From Flavobacteriales bacterium (GTDB lineage: Bacteria > Bacteroidota > Bacteroidia > Flavobacteriales > BACL11), in contig PAHP01000005.1 of the NCBI GenBank assembly GCA_002705205.1, forward strand, positions 1-64,000: DNA of 64,000 nt. The letters are read 5' to 3'. Positions 30,114-40,116 of this stretch are shown in pieces. A model generated the notes under the pieces. The model was not told where the DNA came from. It did not search any database and saw nothing but the letters and a program-made list of their open reading frames with translations. Both the position numbers and the translations under genes were made by a program. Every line of letters starts with the position of its first letter. Position 1 is the first letter of the stretch.

Positions 30114-31415
30114 ATGGCGAAAAATAAATACCTTTTCCCTTTTATAGCTCTTACTTCTCTTTTCTTTTTATGGGGCTTTCTTACTGTATTAGTTGATTTT
30201 TTAATCCCCAGATTAAAAGAAATTTTTACACTGACTTATTTTCAAGCCGGATTGGTACAGTTTGCTTTTTTTATGGCCTACTTCTTGCTATCTATTCCTG
30301 CCGGATTTATCCTATCTAAAATTGGATATAAGAAAGGAATCGTTTTAGGGTTACTTACAATGGCCATCGGATGTTTCTTATTCTACCCTGCTGCTGAGTT
30401 TCGAACTTTTAGTATTTTTTTAATAGCTTATTTCATTTTAGCTGGAGGGATGACTATCTTGCAAGTAGCGGCTAATCCTTTTGTCGCAGTATTAGGAGAT
30501 CCAAAAGGAGCATCAAGCAGGCTCAATTTAGCACAAGCATTTAACTCATTAGGGACAGCTATTGCTCCAGCAATTGGAGCTTCATTTTTGTTAAGTGATA
30601 GTATAAAAACTAATACTGAAATAAATATTTTAAGTGAAATTGAAAAATCTGCTTATTATATTAAAGAAGCTATAGCTGTTCAAACACCATTCATTATATT
30701 GTCTCTTTCTATTGTTGCTTTAGCTATAATATTTACATTCATAAAATTACCTGCTATTATGAAAAAAGTAAGTAATCATGGGTATAAAGAAGTCCTTAAA
30801 AATAAAATCTTATTAATGGGTGCATTTGCAATTTTAGTTTATGTCGGAGCAGAAGTTACAATCGGAAGTTATTTAGTTAATTATTTTATTGATATGGATA
30901 TTCACTTAATTATCCAAAATACTACATGGATGAATAATCTTGCTGTAACTATTCTAAATGCTGATCTTTTAAACTTAGACAAAAGAGCAATAGTTGGAGC
31001 TTTTGTTACATTTTATTGGACTGGAGCTATGATAGGAAGATTTATTGGAGCTTATTTAACAAATAAAAATAATCCATCGAAAATTTTACTCTTTTTTTCC
31101 ATAGGTGCACTAATATTAATTCTTATTTCGATTAATACAATTGGGCTAATCTCGATGTGGAGTATCCTAGCTGTAGGCTTATTTAACTCTATCATGTTCC
31201 CAACTATATTCACCTTATCTATTCAAAATATAAACGAATTAAAACCACAAGCTTCTGGCATACTATGCACAATGATAGTAGGGGGTGCTATTATACCTCC
31301 TCTTTATGGATTATTAACAGACCTTTCTGGATTTAAAATAGCAATGCTACTACTTTTAGCCTGCTATGGATATATCTATTATTTTGCCAAATACTCATCA
31401 AATAATTTATCTTAA
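30114..31415 (+). CDS. Sugar MFS transporter, FucP (L-fucose:H+ / glucose-galactose) family
   Basis: 12-TM; FFLWGFLTVLVDFLIPRLKEIFTLTYFQAGLVQFAFFMAYFLLSIPAGFI; LQVAANPFVAVLGDPKGASSRLNLAQAFNSLGTAIAP. Confidence 0.92.
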   Translation: MAKNKYLFPFIALTSLFFLWGFLTVLVDFLIPRLKEIFTLTYFQAGLVQFAFFMAYFLLSIPAGFILSKIGYKKGIVLGLLTMAIGCFLFYPAAEFRTFSIFLIAYFILAGGMTILQVAANPFVAVLGDPKGASSRLNLAQAFNSLGTAIAPAIGASFLLSDSIKTNTEINILSEIEKSAYYIKEAIAVQTPFIILSLSIVALAIIFTFIKLPAIMKKVSNHGYKEVLKNKILLMGAFAILVYVGAEVTIGSYLVNYFIDMDIHLIIQNTTWMNNLAVTILNADLLNLDKRAIVGAFVTFYWTGAMIGRFIGAYLTNKNNPSKILLFFSIGALILILISINTIGLISMWSILAVGLFNSIMFPTIFTLSIQNINELKPQASGILCTMIVGGAIIPPLYGLLTDLSGFKIAMLLLLACYGYIYYFAKYSSNNLS

Positions 31416-31435
31416 TCAATTATTTGAAGTAACTT

Positions 31436-33577
31436 CTAATCTACAATTATAGATTTCTGAATCTCTCCCAATTCAGTAACGACCTTAACAGTATATACGC
31501 CTGGATTTAATTTTGACGTATTTACCCTAACTAAAGTAGCATTATTTACATCTTCACTTATAACGATACGCCCTAAATAATCTATTATCTGATAAGAAGA
31601 GATTGTTGTTGCATCAACATGTAGATTTAATTGATTATTACATGGATTGGGATATATTATGAATTGTTTACTTGATAGATCTTCAGTTGATGCCGTCATA
31701 CAAGCTAATGCATCATACGTCATGTCTGAAAAATTAATAAAACAAACATAGTCTATACTGTCAATAAAAGGATTTCGATTACCCTGTAGAGAATCAATAA
31801 AATCATTTCTTGCAATCTCCCAATTATCTGGAGGATCTTGAAAATGCCATTGCTTCAAGATCATCTGATCTTGACTTGACGGAAGGGCCCAACTATTGCC
31901 ACTTATTGTTGTGTAGCAAATAGCTTCATACATAATAGCTCTTGCTGCATCTCCTTTATGCCTATCTCTTGGTTCAAACACAGTCTCCCCATTAGCATTA
32001 GTCCCAAGTTTACATGCTAAAAAAGATGACGTTTGATTAACAACCTCACCTAACGGTTTATTACTCCTTAAAATATTTGCAGAGTTTAGATTTGCTGGGA
32101 ATAGATGATGATAATCACTGTATTCTGGCAATGAATAAGCTGGATTAGTAGGCATCCAACTATGACAATATGTATGTTCTCTACTATATCCATTTGCCGT
32201 AAAATCAAATGGCTCATTATATATTTTATTTTCACCACTATATACACAAGTAACAACTCGCCTATCTTCTGTTGTGTCTCTAGCTTCAAAAAATGCAATC
32301 ATTAAATCATCGTAATAACTATAATATTGCGTTTGATGAGGGTTAATTAATGCATGTAAATCATTCATAAATGTACTAGACGCTGTACTTAAATTACTGT
32401 AATAAGAGGCAGGCATCATTGAGTTAGGAGTTACAACATCTCCAACTAAAGGTGTGTTTGTAAGATAATTTCGGAAATTATCTGGGCCATTATAGCTATA
32501 TATAGCAAAATAATAGTTTGTGCCTGCAATAATATTATTAGGAGAAAAAGATGTTGCATTGCTGCTAAAAACTACTTGAGCATCACCAATAATATCCCCT
32601 CTTTGATAAACAGTCCCGTCTATAGGGGCTCCTGTTATTGGAGATCCTTTCTTTCTTAAAACTAAATAGCCTTCAACTGAATCTGTTGGAGAAAAAGCAG
32701 CATTCATCTTATACGTTTTTACATTTGAAAATAGTAAGTTTATTGGCTGATCTGTAGGTTCTGTTGCTAGATTTCCACCAATACCATAAAGGTTAATGAT
32801 ATATGTAGATTCATCCATATCATTACTAATAATATTCAAAACAGCATTCCTTGTTCCAGTAGCAGAAGGCGTAAAACTCAATAATAAATCTGCAGAATCA
32901 TTAGCAGCTACATTTGGGGGAAAAGAAACTAACCCAAAATCAGCTGCATTTGTTCCAGAAATAGTAGCAGAAGAAATCTGTAATGTATCTAAAGTTCCAA
33001 GATTCTCAATTAAAAGTGTTATTGGTATTGTTGTTAATACTGGAGCATCTACAATATAAGTCTCTCCACTAATTATAGTAGATCCTCCCGCCTTCACATT
33101 TATTTCCTGAGCTGGTGTTGCTGCGCCAACATCAATACTTACATCATCTATTCCAATATTTCCAGTTACTTTATTTGTATATATAAATCGTATAAATCTT
33201 GTTGTTGATTGCGGGGTATCTGTAAATGGCATATAAGTTGCATTTGGAGGAGAGGTATGTTCATGTAGAGTTGTCCAAGTAACACCAAAATCAGACTCTT
33301 CTATCGTAAAAGTTCCACCTGAGAACCCGTTTCCTGTAAGATAGTATGTTAAATCTCCAGGATTACTATTAATATTTATGATCAGATAATCTCCAGTGCC
33401 ATCAAATTTCATTGCTGGAGGTGTATTCCCAGAAGCTGTGTAAAAATTTGTTCCTGACTCTGTCCATCCATTTGGCAAATTAACAGTTGGGAAACTCCAA
33501 CTAGTTGGTAAAATAGCTTGCGAATAAGATGCTAATGTTAAAAAAACAACACTTACAATTAAAATTATTTTTTTCAT
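31436..33577 (-). CDS. Secreted endonuclease I family nuclease with choice-of-anchor/ASPM-like N-terminal domains and T9SS tail
   Basis: VVTCVYSGENKIYNEPFDFTANGYSREHTYCHSWMPTNPAY...YSDYHHLFPANLNSANILRSNKPLGEVV; C-terminal FIIYPNPCNNQLNL...LNPGVYTVKVV. Confidence 0.88.
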   Translation of the reverse strand: MKKIILIVSVVFLTLASYSQAILPTSWSFPTVNLPNGWTESGTNFYTASGNTPPAMKFDGTGDYLIININSNPGDLTYYLTGNGFSGGTFTIEESDFGVTWTTLHEHTSPPNATYMPFTDTPQSTTRFIRFIYTNKVTGNIGIDDVSIDVGAATPAQEINVKAGGSTIISGETYIVDAPVLTTIPITLLIENLGTLDTLQISSATISGTNAADFGLVSFPPNVAANDSADLLLSFTPSATGTRNAVLNIISNDMDESTYIINLYGIGGNLATEPTDQPINLLFSNVKTYKMNAAFSPTDSVEGYLVLRKKGSPITGAPIDGTVYQRGDIIGDAQVVFSSNATSFSPNNIIAGTNYYFAIYSYNGPDNFRNYLTNTPLVGDVVTPNSMMPASYYSNLSTASSTFMNDLHALINPHQTQYYSYYDDLMIAFFEARDTTEDRRVVTCVYSGENKIYNEPFDFTANGYSREHTYCHSWMPTNPAYSLPEYSDYHHLFPANLNSANILRSNKPLGEVVNQTSSFLACKLGTNANGETVFEPRDRHKGDAARAIMYEAICYTTISGNSWALPSSQDQMILKQWHFQDPPDNWEIARNDFIDSLQGNRNPFIDSIDYVCFINFSDMTYDALACMTASTEDLSSKQFIIYPNPCNNQLNLHVDATTISSYQIIDYLGRIVISEDVNNATLVRVNTSKLNPGVYTVKVVTELGEIQKSIIVD

Positions 33578-33593
33578 AGTTATATTATTTATA

Positions 33594-36392
33594 TTAAAAA
33601 TTAAATCTTGCTGATAAATTAACCCTTCTACCTAGTCCAAAAAATACAGAAGCTGATTTTGCATCAAAATCCTTTAAATCTAATGCTTGGTAGCCTGCAT
33701 TATTTTGTGCATCAGAAATATAAATCTCATTAAGAAGATTAAGAATACTAAGCTTAACGTCTAATTTATGCTTATCTGATAATTTTATTTTATAGCCACA
33801 ATGTAAATCTACTAATTGATATGCAGGAATTTTCCAACTTTCTCTGCCTGCATTATCCCCGCTTAAAGTCCCTGCATCAAAATCAGAATAATAATCAGAA
33901 AAATATGTTCCTCTTAGTTTAATATACGAATTATACGTTGGCTCATATCTAATACTTAAACCATATTGTGTTTGTGCTGCATCACCAACATGAACACCAT
34001 TTGCATTATACCTTAATGTATCTAAGTTAGCAAAGCCTTCCTCTGATGGAGAATTATTGCTACTATTAAGTATGACAGCTTCTCCCCCAGAAGTCCAAAT
34101 CCAATCCCCTATAGAAAGCAGCCCTTCAATACTAATTTTTTTATTGTATTTATATGCCCAATCTAATTCTAACCCTTTATGTCTGGCATCCATTGGAACC
34201 ACATCTGAATAAGTTATATTATCAATACTTTCTGAAACCACTGCCGGTTTATTTTTCCAAACAGTAAAATATGTATTTATATTTGCTGAAAATAAAGATG
34301 ACCTAAAAGAATACCCCCCTTCAATTGCCTTAACTTCTTCATTTTTAATATATTGTTGTAATGTATTGCTTCTTGTATAAATATTATCAAATCTAGGTGC
34401 TTTTGAAATATAACCAGTATTAAAAAATATATTATTATACTCATCTAGATTAATATTTGCTCCCATCTTTGCTGTATAGCCTCTTATCCACTTCCAATCA
34501 GTTGCAGCATATTTAGCTTCTTTAGAAAGAGAATTATAGACTTTGCCATTATGATGTATCTCATCATAAGTCAGCTGTTTCTTGCCATCAATTTCAATAA
34601 TTGATGTCCCTAATGCTTCATAATATGTTGTATCATCAAGAACTAAATCTTTTTTCTTGAAATAATCTATTCTTTTATAAGCAGAATTAGAAGCAGAAAT
34701 ATTAATAAAGGCACTCAAAATCCCATGACTATACTCAGCTTGAGAAAACACTCCACTCCACTTTACAATCCCGTCATAATGATAATCAATAATATCCCCC
34801 ACTCTTTTAATAGCTGAATTCTGTGTTTTATCTTTATACTGACCAGCCTTATCCACATTAATTGCATAATCTGCACCTAATAGATCATAAATTTCACTAT
34901 AATGTTCTCCTTTATAATAACGCATATCTATACCTCCTGAGAGAGCTACCTTATCATTTGCTTGATAATTCAATGTAGACAATCCTCCATACCAATAATG
35001 ATTATTTATTGATGATTGCAAATAACTTTCTGTTTTATGTTCCGTGTCCGAATACTCACTAATTATAGGAGGGAAAAGACCTGATCCAATATTTGCATCA
35101 TATGCTTCTTGCAAGTCTACTTGTCCATTTTTTTCTCCAAGTCCTGCTCCTCTTGTACCCCCACCATTTCCAATAGATGCATATAAAATATTAGAAACAT
35201 AAAACCTGTCATTCACAGTCCAAAAATCCCTTAAAGAAAATTGAGGCTTATGATAGTAATTTTGTCTTGTATTTAAAGTCTCTCTATTATGAATGGTGTC
35301 ACCATTATTATCTAAAGACCATCTATCTAGATATCCCCAATGCTCATTATAACTAATCCCCTTATTTGAAATTCTTCCAGTAAAATTTGATGTATCCCCC
35401 AGTGAACGAGCAATAGTAGTGTCAAAAGCAGAAATCCTATTTTTATATGTTCGCTGCCCATGTCTCTGTGGAGCTCCCATTGCTGATATGCTTAAGATAT
35501 GATTACCTATCTCTTTTTGGATTTTAGCATAATAGAAATATCCTTCACTCCATGTTTCATCTACAAAACCATTTCCTCTTTTGTAAGAGCCAGCTAAAGT
35601 AAACCCCCAACCCTTTTCAAGCCTCCCAGAATTATAGCCTACTGTTGTGCGTAATTTTCCATAGCTCCCCACAGATTGCTTGATTGTTCCACCAGCTTTA
35701 TTTCCTGTTCCTTTTGTAAGAATATTCATAGTACCGCCAACAGAAGGAATTGCAATTTTAGAAGCTCCTAATCCTCTTTGTACCTGAATATTTGAAGTAA
35801 CAGCATCCAGTCCAAACCAATTACTCCAATACACCCAGCCATTTTCCATATCATTAACTGGAACGCCATCAATCATGACAGCAACGTTTCTTTGATTAAA
35901 GCCTCTAATTGTAATTCTTGCATCTCCATCACCACCTCCACTTTGAGTAGCATAAACTCCTGGAGTGGAGTTAAGAACCATAGGTATATCTTGAGAAGCT
36001 AATTCTTCACTAATCTTTTTCATAGGAATAGTAGAAAATGCAACAGGCGTTTCTCTATCTATGGCAATATCAGCAACCACCTGAACTTCATTTAGTAAAA
36101 CTGTTTCTAAATTGAAATTTAGTACTTGGGGATTTAAACCAACAATAACGGTTTTACTAATTTCTTGATACCCTACATAAGAGACTTTTAAAACTCTCTC
36201 TCCAGCTTGAATAGTAAAAGAATAATTTCCTTCAAAATCTGTTGCAGTCCCCATTCCTTTTCCGTAAATAATAGTTGCGCCAATTAAAGCCTCTCCGGTA
36301 TTTGCATCTGTAATAGATCCGCTGATTTTAGTTTGAGCATAGCTCCCGTATACTATAAAAAATACTGCTATTAAAACTATTATTCTCTTCAT
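33594..36392 (-). CDS. TonB-dependent outer-membrane receptor with carboxypeptidase-regulatory-like N-terminal domain
   Basis: SGSITDANTGEALIGATIIYGKGMGTATDFEGNYSF; plug domain STPGVYATQSGGGDGDARITIRGFNQRNVAVMIDGVPVNDMENG; terminal FGLGRRVNLSARFNF. Confidence 0.93.
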   Translation of the reverse strand: MKRIIVLIAVFFIVYGSYAQTKISGSITDANTGEALIGATIIYGKGMGTATDFEGNYSFTIQAGERVLKVSYVGYQEISKTVIVGLNPQVLNFNLETVLLNEVQVVADIAIDRETPVAFSTIPMKKISEELASQDIPMVLNSTPGVYATQSGGGDGDARITIRGFNQRNVAVMIDGVPVNDMENGWVYWSNWFGLDAVTSNIQVQRGLGASKIAIPSVGGTMNILTKGTGNKAGGTIKQSVGSYGKLRTTVGYNSGRLEKGWGFTLAGSYKRGNGFVDETWSEGYFYYAKIQKEIGNHILSISAMGAPQRHGQRTYKNRISAFDTTIARSLGDTSNFTGRISNKGISYNEHWGYLDRWSLDNNGDTIHNRETLNTRQNYYHKPQFSLRDFWTVNDRFYVSNILYASIGNGGGTRGAGLGEKNGQVDLQEAYDANIGSGLFPPIISEYSDTEHKTESYLQSSINNHYWYGGLSTLNYQANDKVALSGGIDMRYYKGEHYSEIYDLLGADYAINVDKAGQYKDKTQNSAIKRVGDIIDYHYDGIVKWSGVFSQAEYSHGILSAFINISASNSAYKRIDYFKKKDLVLDDTTYYEALGTSIIEIDGKKQLTYDEIHHNGKVYNSLSKEAKYAATDWKWIRGYTAKMGANINLDEYNNIFFNTGYISKAPRFDNIYTRSNTLQQYIKNEEVKAIEGGYSFRSSLFSANINTYFTVWKNKPAVVSESIDNITYSDVVPMDARHKGLELDWAYKYNKKISIEGLLSIGDWIWTSGGEAVILNSSNNSPSEEGFANLDTLRYNANGVHVGDAAQTQYGLSIRYEPTYNSYIKLRGTYFSDYYSDFDAGTLSGDNAGRESWKIPAYQLVDLHCGYKIKLSDKHKLDVKLSILNLLNEIYISDAQNNAGYQALDLKDFDAKSASVFFGLGRRVNLSARFNF

Positions 36393-36400
36393 AATATTAG

Positions 36401-36430
36401 TAAAAAAATGCTGATGTAAACATCAGCATT
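36401..36430 (-). terminator. Perfect 10-bp stem hairpin followed by U-run, between the lamin-tail gene and the TonB receptor ATG
   Basis: AATGCTGATG (36407-36416) / loop TAAA / CATCAGCATT (36421-36430). On the minus strand it is followed by a T-tract ending at ~36402; the receptor ATG is at 36392. Confidence 0.75.
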
Positions 36431-36452
36431 ATAGTATTAATGATCTCTTTAA

Positions 36453-37343
36453 TTATTTAACTATTAACTTATCATTAACATGCCTTCCATCAAAGAAATT
36501 TATAGTTATAATATATTTTCCTTTTGCAAGATTAGCGGTAATAATTGCATTAGACTGTGTTGTCAAAACCGTCTCTCCTAACATATTAATAACTTCGATT
36601 TTCATAATTTTTTCAGTTGCTCTTACAATAACTGCAGAGTTATGCTGTGCAGGATTAGGGTATATAACATAAGAAATATTTTTAGCTTCATCTATTGTGG
36701 TAGCATTTTGACAATCACACGCATGATTTCCCAAATATAGCCAAGTATTCTCAGGTAATGAATCCCATTCCAAGCTTGGGTCAAATGCATCAATCCCATT
36801 AATATCCCCTTTTAAAACAGTGCTTTTTCTAATTAAGGTGTGATCGTTAGTCCACCAAGTACCACTAGCATCTGACCAAGCTTCACCAGGGTCTTCGCCT
36901 ATTCTTCCAAATACATCAACAATTGTAGTTCCACCATTCTTTGTTAAAACTATTGCATCATTACCATTCATATGCATTGGTGTGGGGTAAGATCCATTTG
37001 GCTCTGCTAAATCTCCTAAAGCAACAAGTATTGGATCACAATAACCAAACTGTGCAGTAGGATCTGTCTCTCCATTAGTTAACACAAACGCATCACCTGG
37101 AGCTAACATTCCACTTAATGTAGTAACACCTCCTCCACTAGAATTTGTTGCGCCATTTGAGAATCTTTCAACACGATAATCACTTAAATCGATTGTTGCT
37201 GTTGTTGGATTATAAATCTCAATTGCTTTATTTTGACTTGATCCTTCTACATACTCAGAGAAGAATAAATCGGAACAATCAAAAACCTGAGCATTCAAAG
37301 AAGCTGTAGCAATCAGAGCTAATAATAGTAAACTTTTTTTCAT
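36453..37343 (-). CDS. Secreted lamin-tail-domain protein with T9SS sorting domain
   Basis: DLFFSEYVEGSSQNKAIEIYNPTTATIDLSDYRVERFSNG...GDAFVLTNG; C-terminal YVIYPNPAQHNSAVIV...ITANLAKGKYIITI. Confidence 0.85.
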   Translation of the reverse strand: MKKSLLLLALIATASLNAQVFDCSDLFFSEYVEGSSQNKAIEIYNPTTATIDLSDYRVERFSNGATNSSGGGVTTLSGMLAPGDAFVLTNGETDPTAQFGYCDPILVALGDLAEPNGSYPTPMHMNGNDAIVLTKNGGTTIVDVFGRIGEDPGEAWSDASGTWWTNDHTLIRKSTVLKGDINGIDAFDPSLEWDSLPENTWLYLGNHACDCQNATTIDEAKNISYVIYPNPAQHNSAVIVRATEKIMKIEVINMLGETVLTTQSNAIITANLAKGKYIITINFFDGRHVNDKLIVK

Positions 37344-37421
37344 ATTTTAATTAATTATTATTTATGCCGCTAATCTACAAAAACTATCATAAAATATTTT
37401 ACAAAATATATTAAATAACTT

Positions 37422-37429
37422 TTATCTTT
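37422..37429 (+). promoter_or_regulatory. Putative -7 element TATCTTTG upstream of acs
   Basis: Exact TAnnTTTG, 22 nt before ATG 37452; it overlaps the first codon of the supplied ORF, supporting the downstream start. Confidence 0.55.
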
Positions 37430-37451
37430 GAAGAAAGATAGAACCATAAAT

Positions 37452-39347
37452 ATGGAAAAGAACATTGCAACATTTGAAGAGTACAAAAAAGAATATGATA
37501 AAAGCGTGACTAATCCAGAAGTTTTTTGGGAAGAAAAAGCACGGAATTTTATTTGGAGAAGGAAATGGGACAATATACTTAGCTGGGATTTCACTAAAGC
37601 AGAAATAAAATGGTTTGAAGGAGGCAAGCTTAATATTACTGAAAACTGTTTAGATCGTCATCTAGAAAAAATAGGGAATCAAACTGCTATAAAATGGATT
37701 GCAAATAATCCAAGTGAAAAGAGTAAATCTATTTCTTATAAAGAACTACACTTAGAAGTTTGTAAGTTTTCGAATGTATTAAAAAATAATGGGGCAAAAA
37801 AAGGTGATAGAATTTGCATTTATATGCCAATGGTCCCAGAGCTTGCAATTGCTGTTTTGGCTTGTGCCAGGATTGGAGCTATTCATTCTGTTGTCTTTGC
37901 AGGTTTCTCAGCAAAATCACTTTCTGATCGAATTAATGATGCTAGTTGCACTATTTTAATCACTGCTGATGGAAGCTTTAGAGGAGAAAAAGTTATTCCA
38001 CTAAAAAACATTTCTGATGAGGCAATGGACTCTACTCCTTCTGTTAAGAGATGTATTGTTTTGGAACGAACAAAAAGCAAAATAAACATGCAAAAGATAA
38101 GAGATGTTTGGTGGCATAATGAAATGAAAAAAGCAGATGAAGATTGTTCTATTGAAATGATGAATTCAGAAGATCCCCTTTTTATTTTATACACTTCAGG
38201 TTCTACAGGTAAACCAAAAGGCATTCAACATTCTATCGCAGGCTATATGATTTATACAGAATTTTCATTCAGAAATGTATTTCAATATAGCGAAGGAGAT
38301 ATTTATTGGTGTACTGCTGATATTGGCTGGATTACAGGGCACTCTTATATTCTTTACGGGCCGCTTCTATCTGGAGCAACAACAATGATGTTTGAAGGGG
38401 TTCCTTCTTATCCAGATAGTGGTAGGTTCTGGAAAATTATTGAAGACAATAACGTCAATATCTTTTACACTGCACCAACTGCAATTAGAGCATTAGAAGC
38501 AAAAGGAATGGAATTTGTAAAGCCTTATGATTTGTCTTCTTTAAAAGTTTTAGGCACAGTTGGGGAGCCCATTAATGAAGATGCTTGGCATTGGTACAAT
38601 AAAGAAATTGGGAATAGAAATGCCCCAATAGTAGATACCTGGTGGCAAACTGAAACAGGGGGCATTATGATATCTAACCTTGCAGGTGTAACTCCAGGAA
38701 AACCAACATTTGCAACGCTCCCATTACCAGGTATTCAGCCATGCCTAGTAGATGAACAAGGGAATGAGATCAAAGGAAATTCAGTTAAAGGAAGGCTATG
38801 TATAAAATATCCATGGCCTGCAATGGCACGCAGCATTTATGGCAATCATGAAAGATTTAAAAACACTTATTTTAATGCTTTTAAAAATAAATATTTTACA
38901 GGAGATGGATGTCTAAGAGATGAAAATGGCATGTATCGAATTACAGGCAGAGTAGATGACGTACTAATTGTATCTGGGCATAATTTGGGAACTGCTGAAA
39001 TCGAGAGCGCTATAGATCAGCATAAAAATGTATGTGAAACTGCAATTGTCGGCTATCCTCATCCAATAAAAGGGAATGGGATATATGCATATGTCATTTG
39101 CCATAAAAAACCTAAAAATAAGGATGCTTTAAGAATAGAAATAAATGAGCTCCTAACAAAAGAAGTTGGCCCTATCGCAAAAGCTGATAAAATTCTGTTT
39201 GTAAGCTGCTTGCCTAAAACACGTTCCGGGAAAATAATGAGAAGGATTCTTAGAAAAATTGCAGAAGGTGAAACGGAAAACCTTGGCGACACAAGTACTC
39301 TTTTGGATCCTGCTATAGTAGAAGAAATCAAAAAATTAGTACAATAA
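37452..39347 (+). CDS. acs: Acetate--CoA ligase (acetyl-CoA synthetase)
   Basis: GDRICIYMPMVPELAIAVLACARIGAIHSVVFAGFSAKSLSDRI; LYTSGSTGKPKGIQHS; WWQTETGGIMISNL; TRSGKIMRRILRKIAEG. Confidence 0.94.
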   Translation: MEKNIATFEEYKKEYDKSVTNPEVFWEEKARNFIWRRKWDNILSWDFTKAEIKWFEGGKLNITENCLDRHLEKIGNQTAIKWIANNPSEKSKSISYKELHLEVCKFSNVLKNNGAKKGDRICIYMPMVPELAIAVLACARIGAIHSVVFAGFSAKSLSDRINDASCTILITADGSFRGEKVIPLKNISDEAMDSTPSVKRCIVLERTKSKINMQKIRDVWWHNEMKKADEDCSIEMMNSEDPLFILYTSGSTGKPKGIQHSIAGYMIYTEFSFRNVFQYSEGDIYWCTADIGWITGHSYILYGPLLSGATTMMFEGVPSYPDSGRFWKIIEDNNVNIFYTAPTAIRALEAKGMEFVKPYDLSSLKVLGTVGEPINEDAWHWYNKEIGNRNAPIVDTWWQTETGGIMISNLAGVTPGKPTFATLPLPGIQPCLVDEQGNEIKGNSVKGRLCIKYPWPAMARSIYGNHERFKNTYFNAFKNKYFTGDGCLRDENGMYRITGRVDDVLIVSGHNLGTAEIESAIDQHKNVCETAIVGYPHPIKGNGIYAYVICHKKPKNKDALRIEINELLTKEVGPIAKADKILFVSCLPKTRSGKIMRRILRKIAEGETENLGDTSTLLDPAIVEEIKKLVQ

Positions 39348-39382
39348 TCATTTTCTAAATCAGTTTATCTATTTTTGTCCCC

Positions 39383-40114
39383 ATGTCAGATAGTTTAATC
39401 ATCATCCCAACTTATAATGAAAAAGAAAATATTGAAAAGATAATTCGTCAGATATTTTCTTTAGAGAAATCTTTTCATATTCTAGTAGTAGATGACGGAT
39501 CTCCTGATGGGACTTCTATTATTGTTAAGAAATTACAAAATGAATTTTCTGAAAAACTTCATATCCAAGAACGAACTCAAAAGTTAGGATTAGGGAGTGC
39601 TTATATTCATGGATTTAGATGGGCTTTAAATAGAACTTATCAGTTTATTTTTGAAATGGATGCGGATTTCTCACATAACCCTAATGACTTAATTAGGCTT
39701 TATGATGCAAATACAACTCAAGGAGGAGATTTGTCAATTGGCTCAAGATATGTAAAAGGAGTAAATATTGTCAATTGGCCAATGACTAGGCTGCTAATGT
39801 CGTTTTTTGCATCCAAATATGTAAAGTTAATTACTGGAATGCCTATTCATGATTCAACTGCTGGATTTAAATGCTACAAAAGAGAAGTTCTACAAACTAT
39901 AAATCTTAACAAGATTCAATTTGTAGGTTATGCTTTCCAAATTGAAATGAAATTTAAAGCCTGGAAGTATGGATTTAACATTATAGAAGTTCCTGTGATT
40001 TTCACTGATAGAACAGAAGGAGCCTCAAAAATGAGTAGTGGGATTTTTATGGAAGCTGTTCTTGGAGTTATGCAAATGAAACTCAAAAGTATAGTCAGAT
40101 CCTGGAAAAGATAA
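39383..40114 (+). CDS. Polyprenol monophosphomannose synthase-like GT2 glycosyltransferase
   Basis: IIIPTYNEKENIEKII; LVVDDGSPDGTSIIVKKLQ; FIFEMDADFSHNPNDLIRL; GGDLSIGSRYVKG. Confidence 0.9.
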   Translation: MSDSLIIIPTYNEKENIEKIIRQIFSLEKSFHILVVDDGSPDGTSIIVKKLQNEFSEKLHIQERTQKLGLGSAYIHGFRWALNRTYQFIFEMDADFSHNPNDLIRLYDANTTQGGDLSIGSRYVKGVNIVNWPMTRLLMSFFASKYVKLITGMPIHDSTAGFKCYKREVLQTINLNKIQFVGYAFQIEMKFKAWKYGFNIIEVPVIFTDRTEGASKMSSGIFMEAVLGVMQMKLKSIVRSWKR

Positions 40115-40116
40115 AT

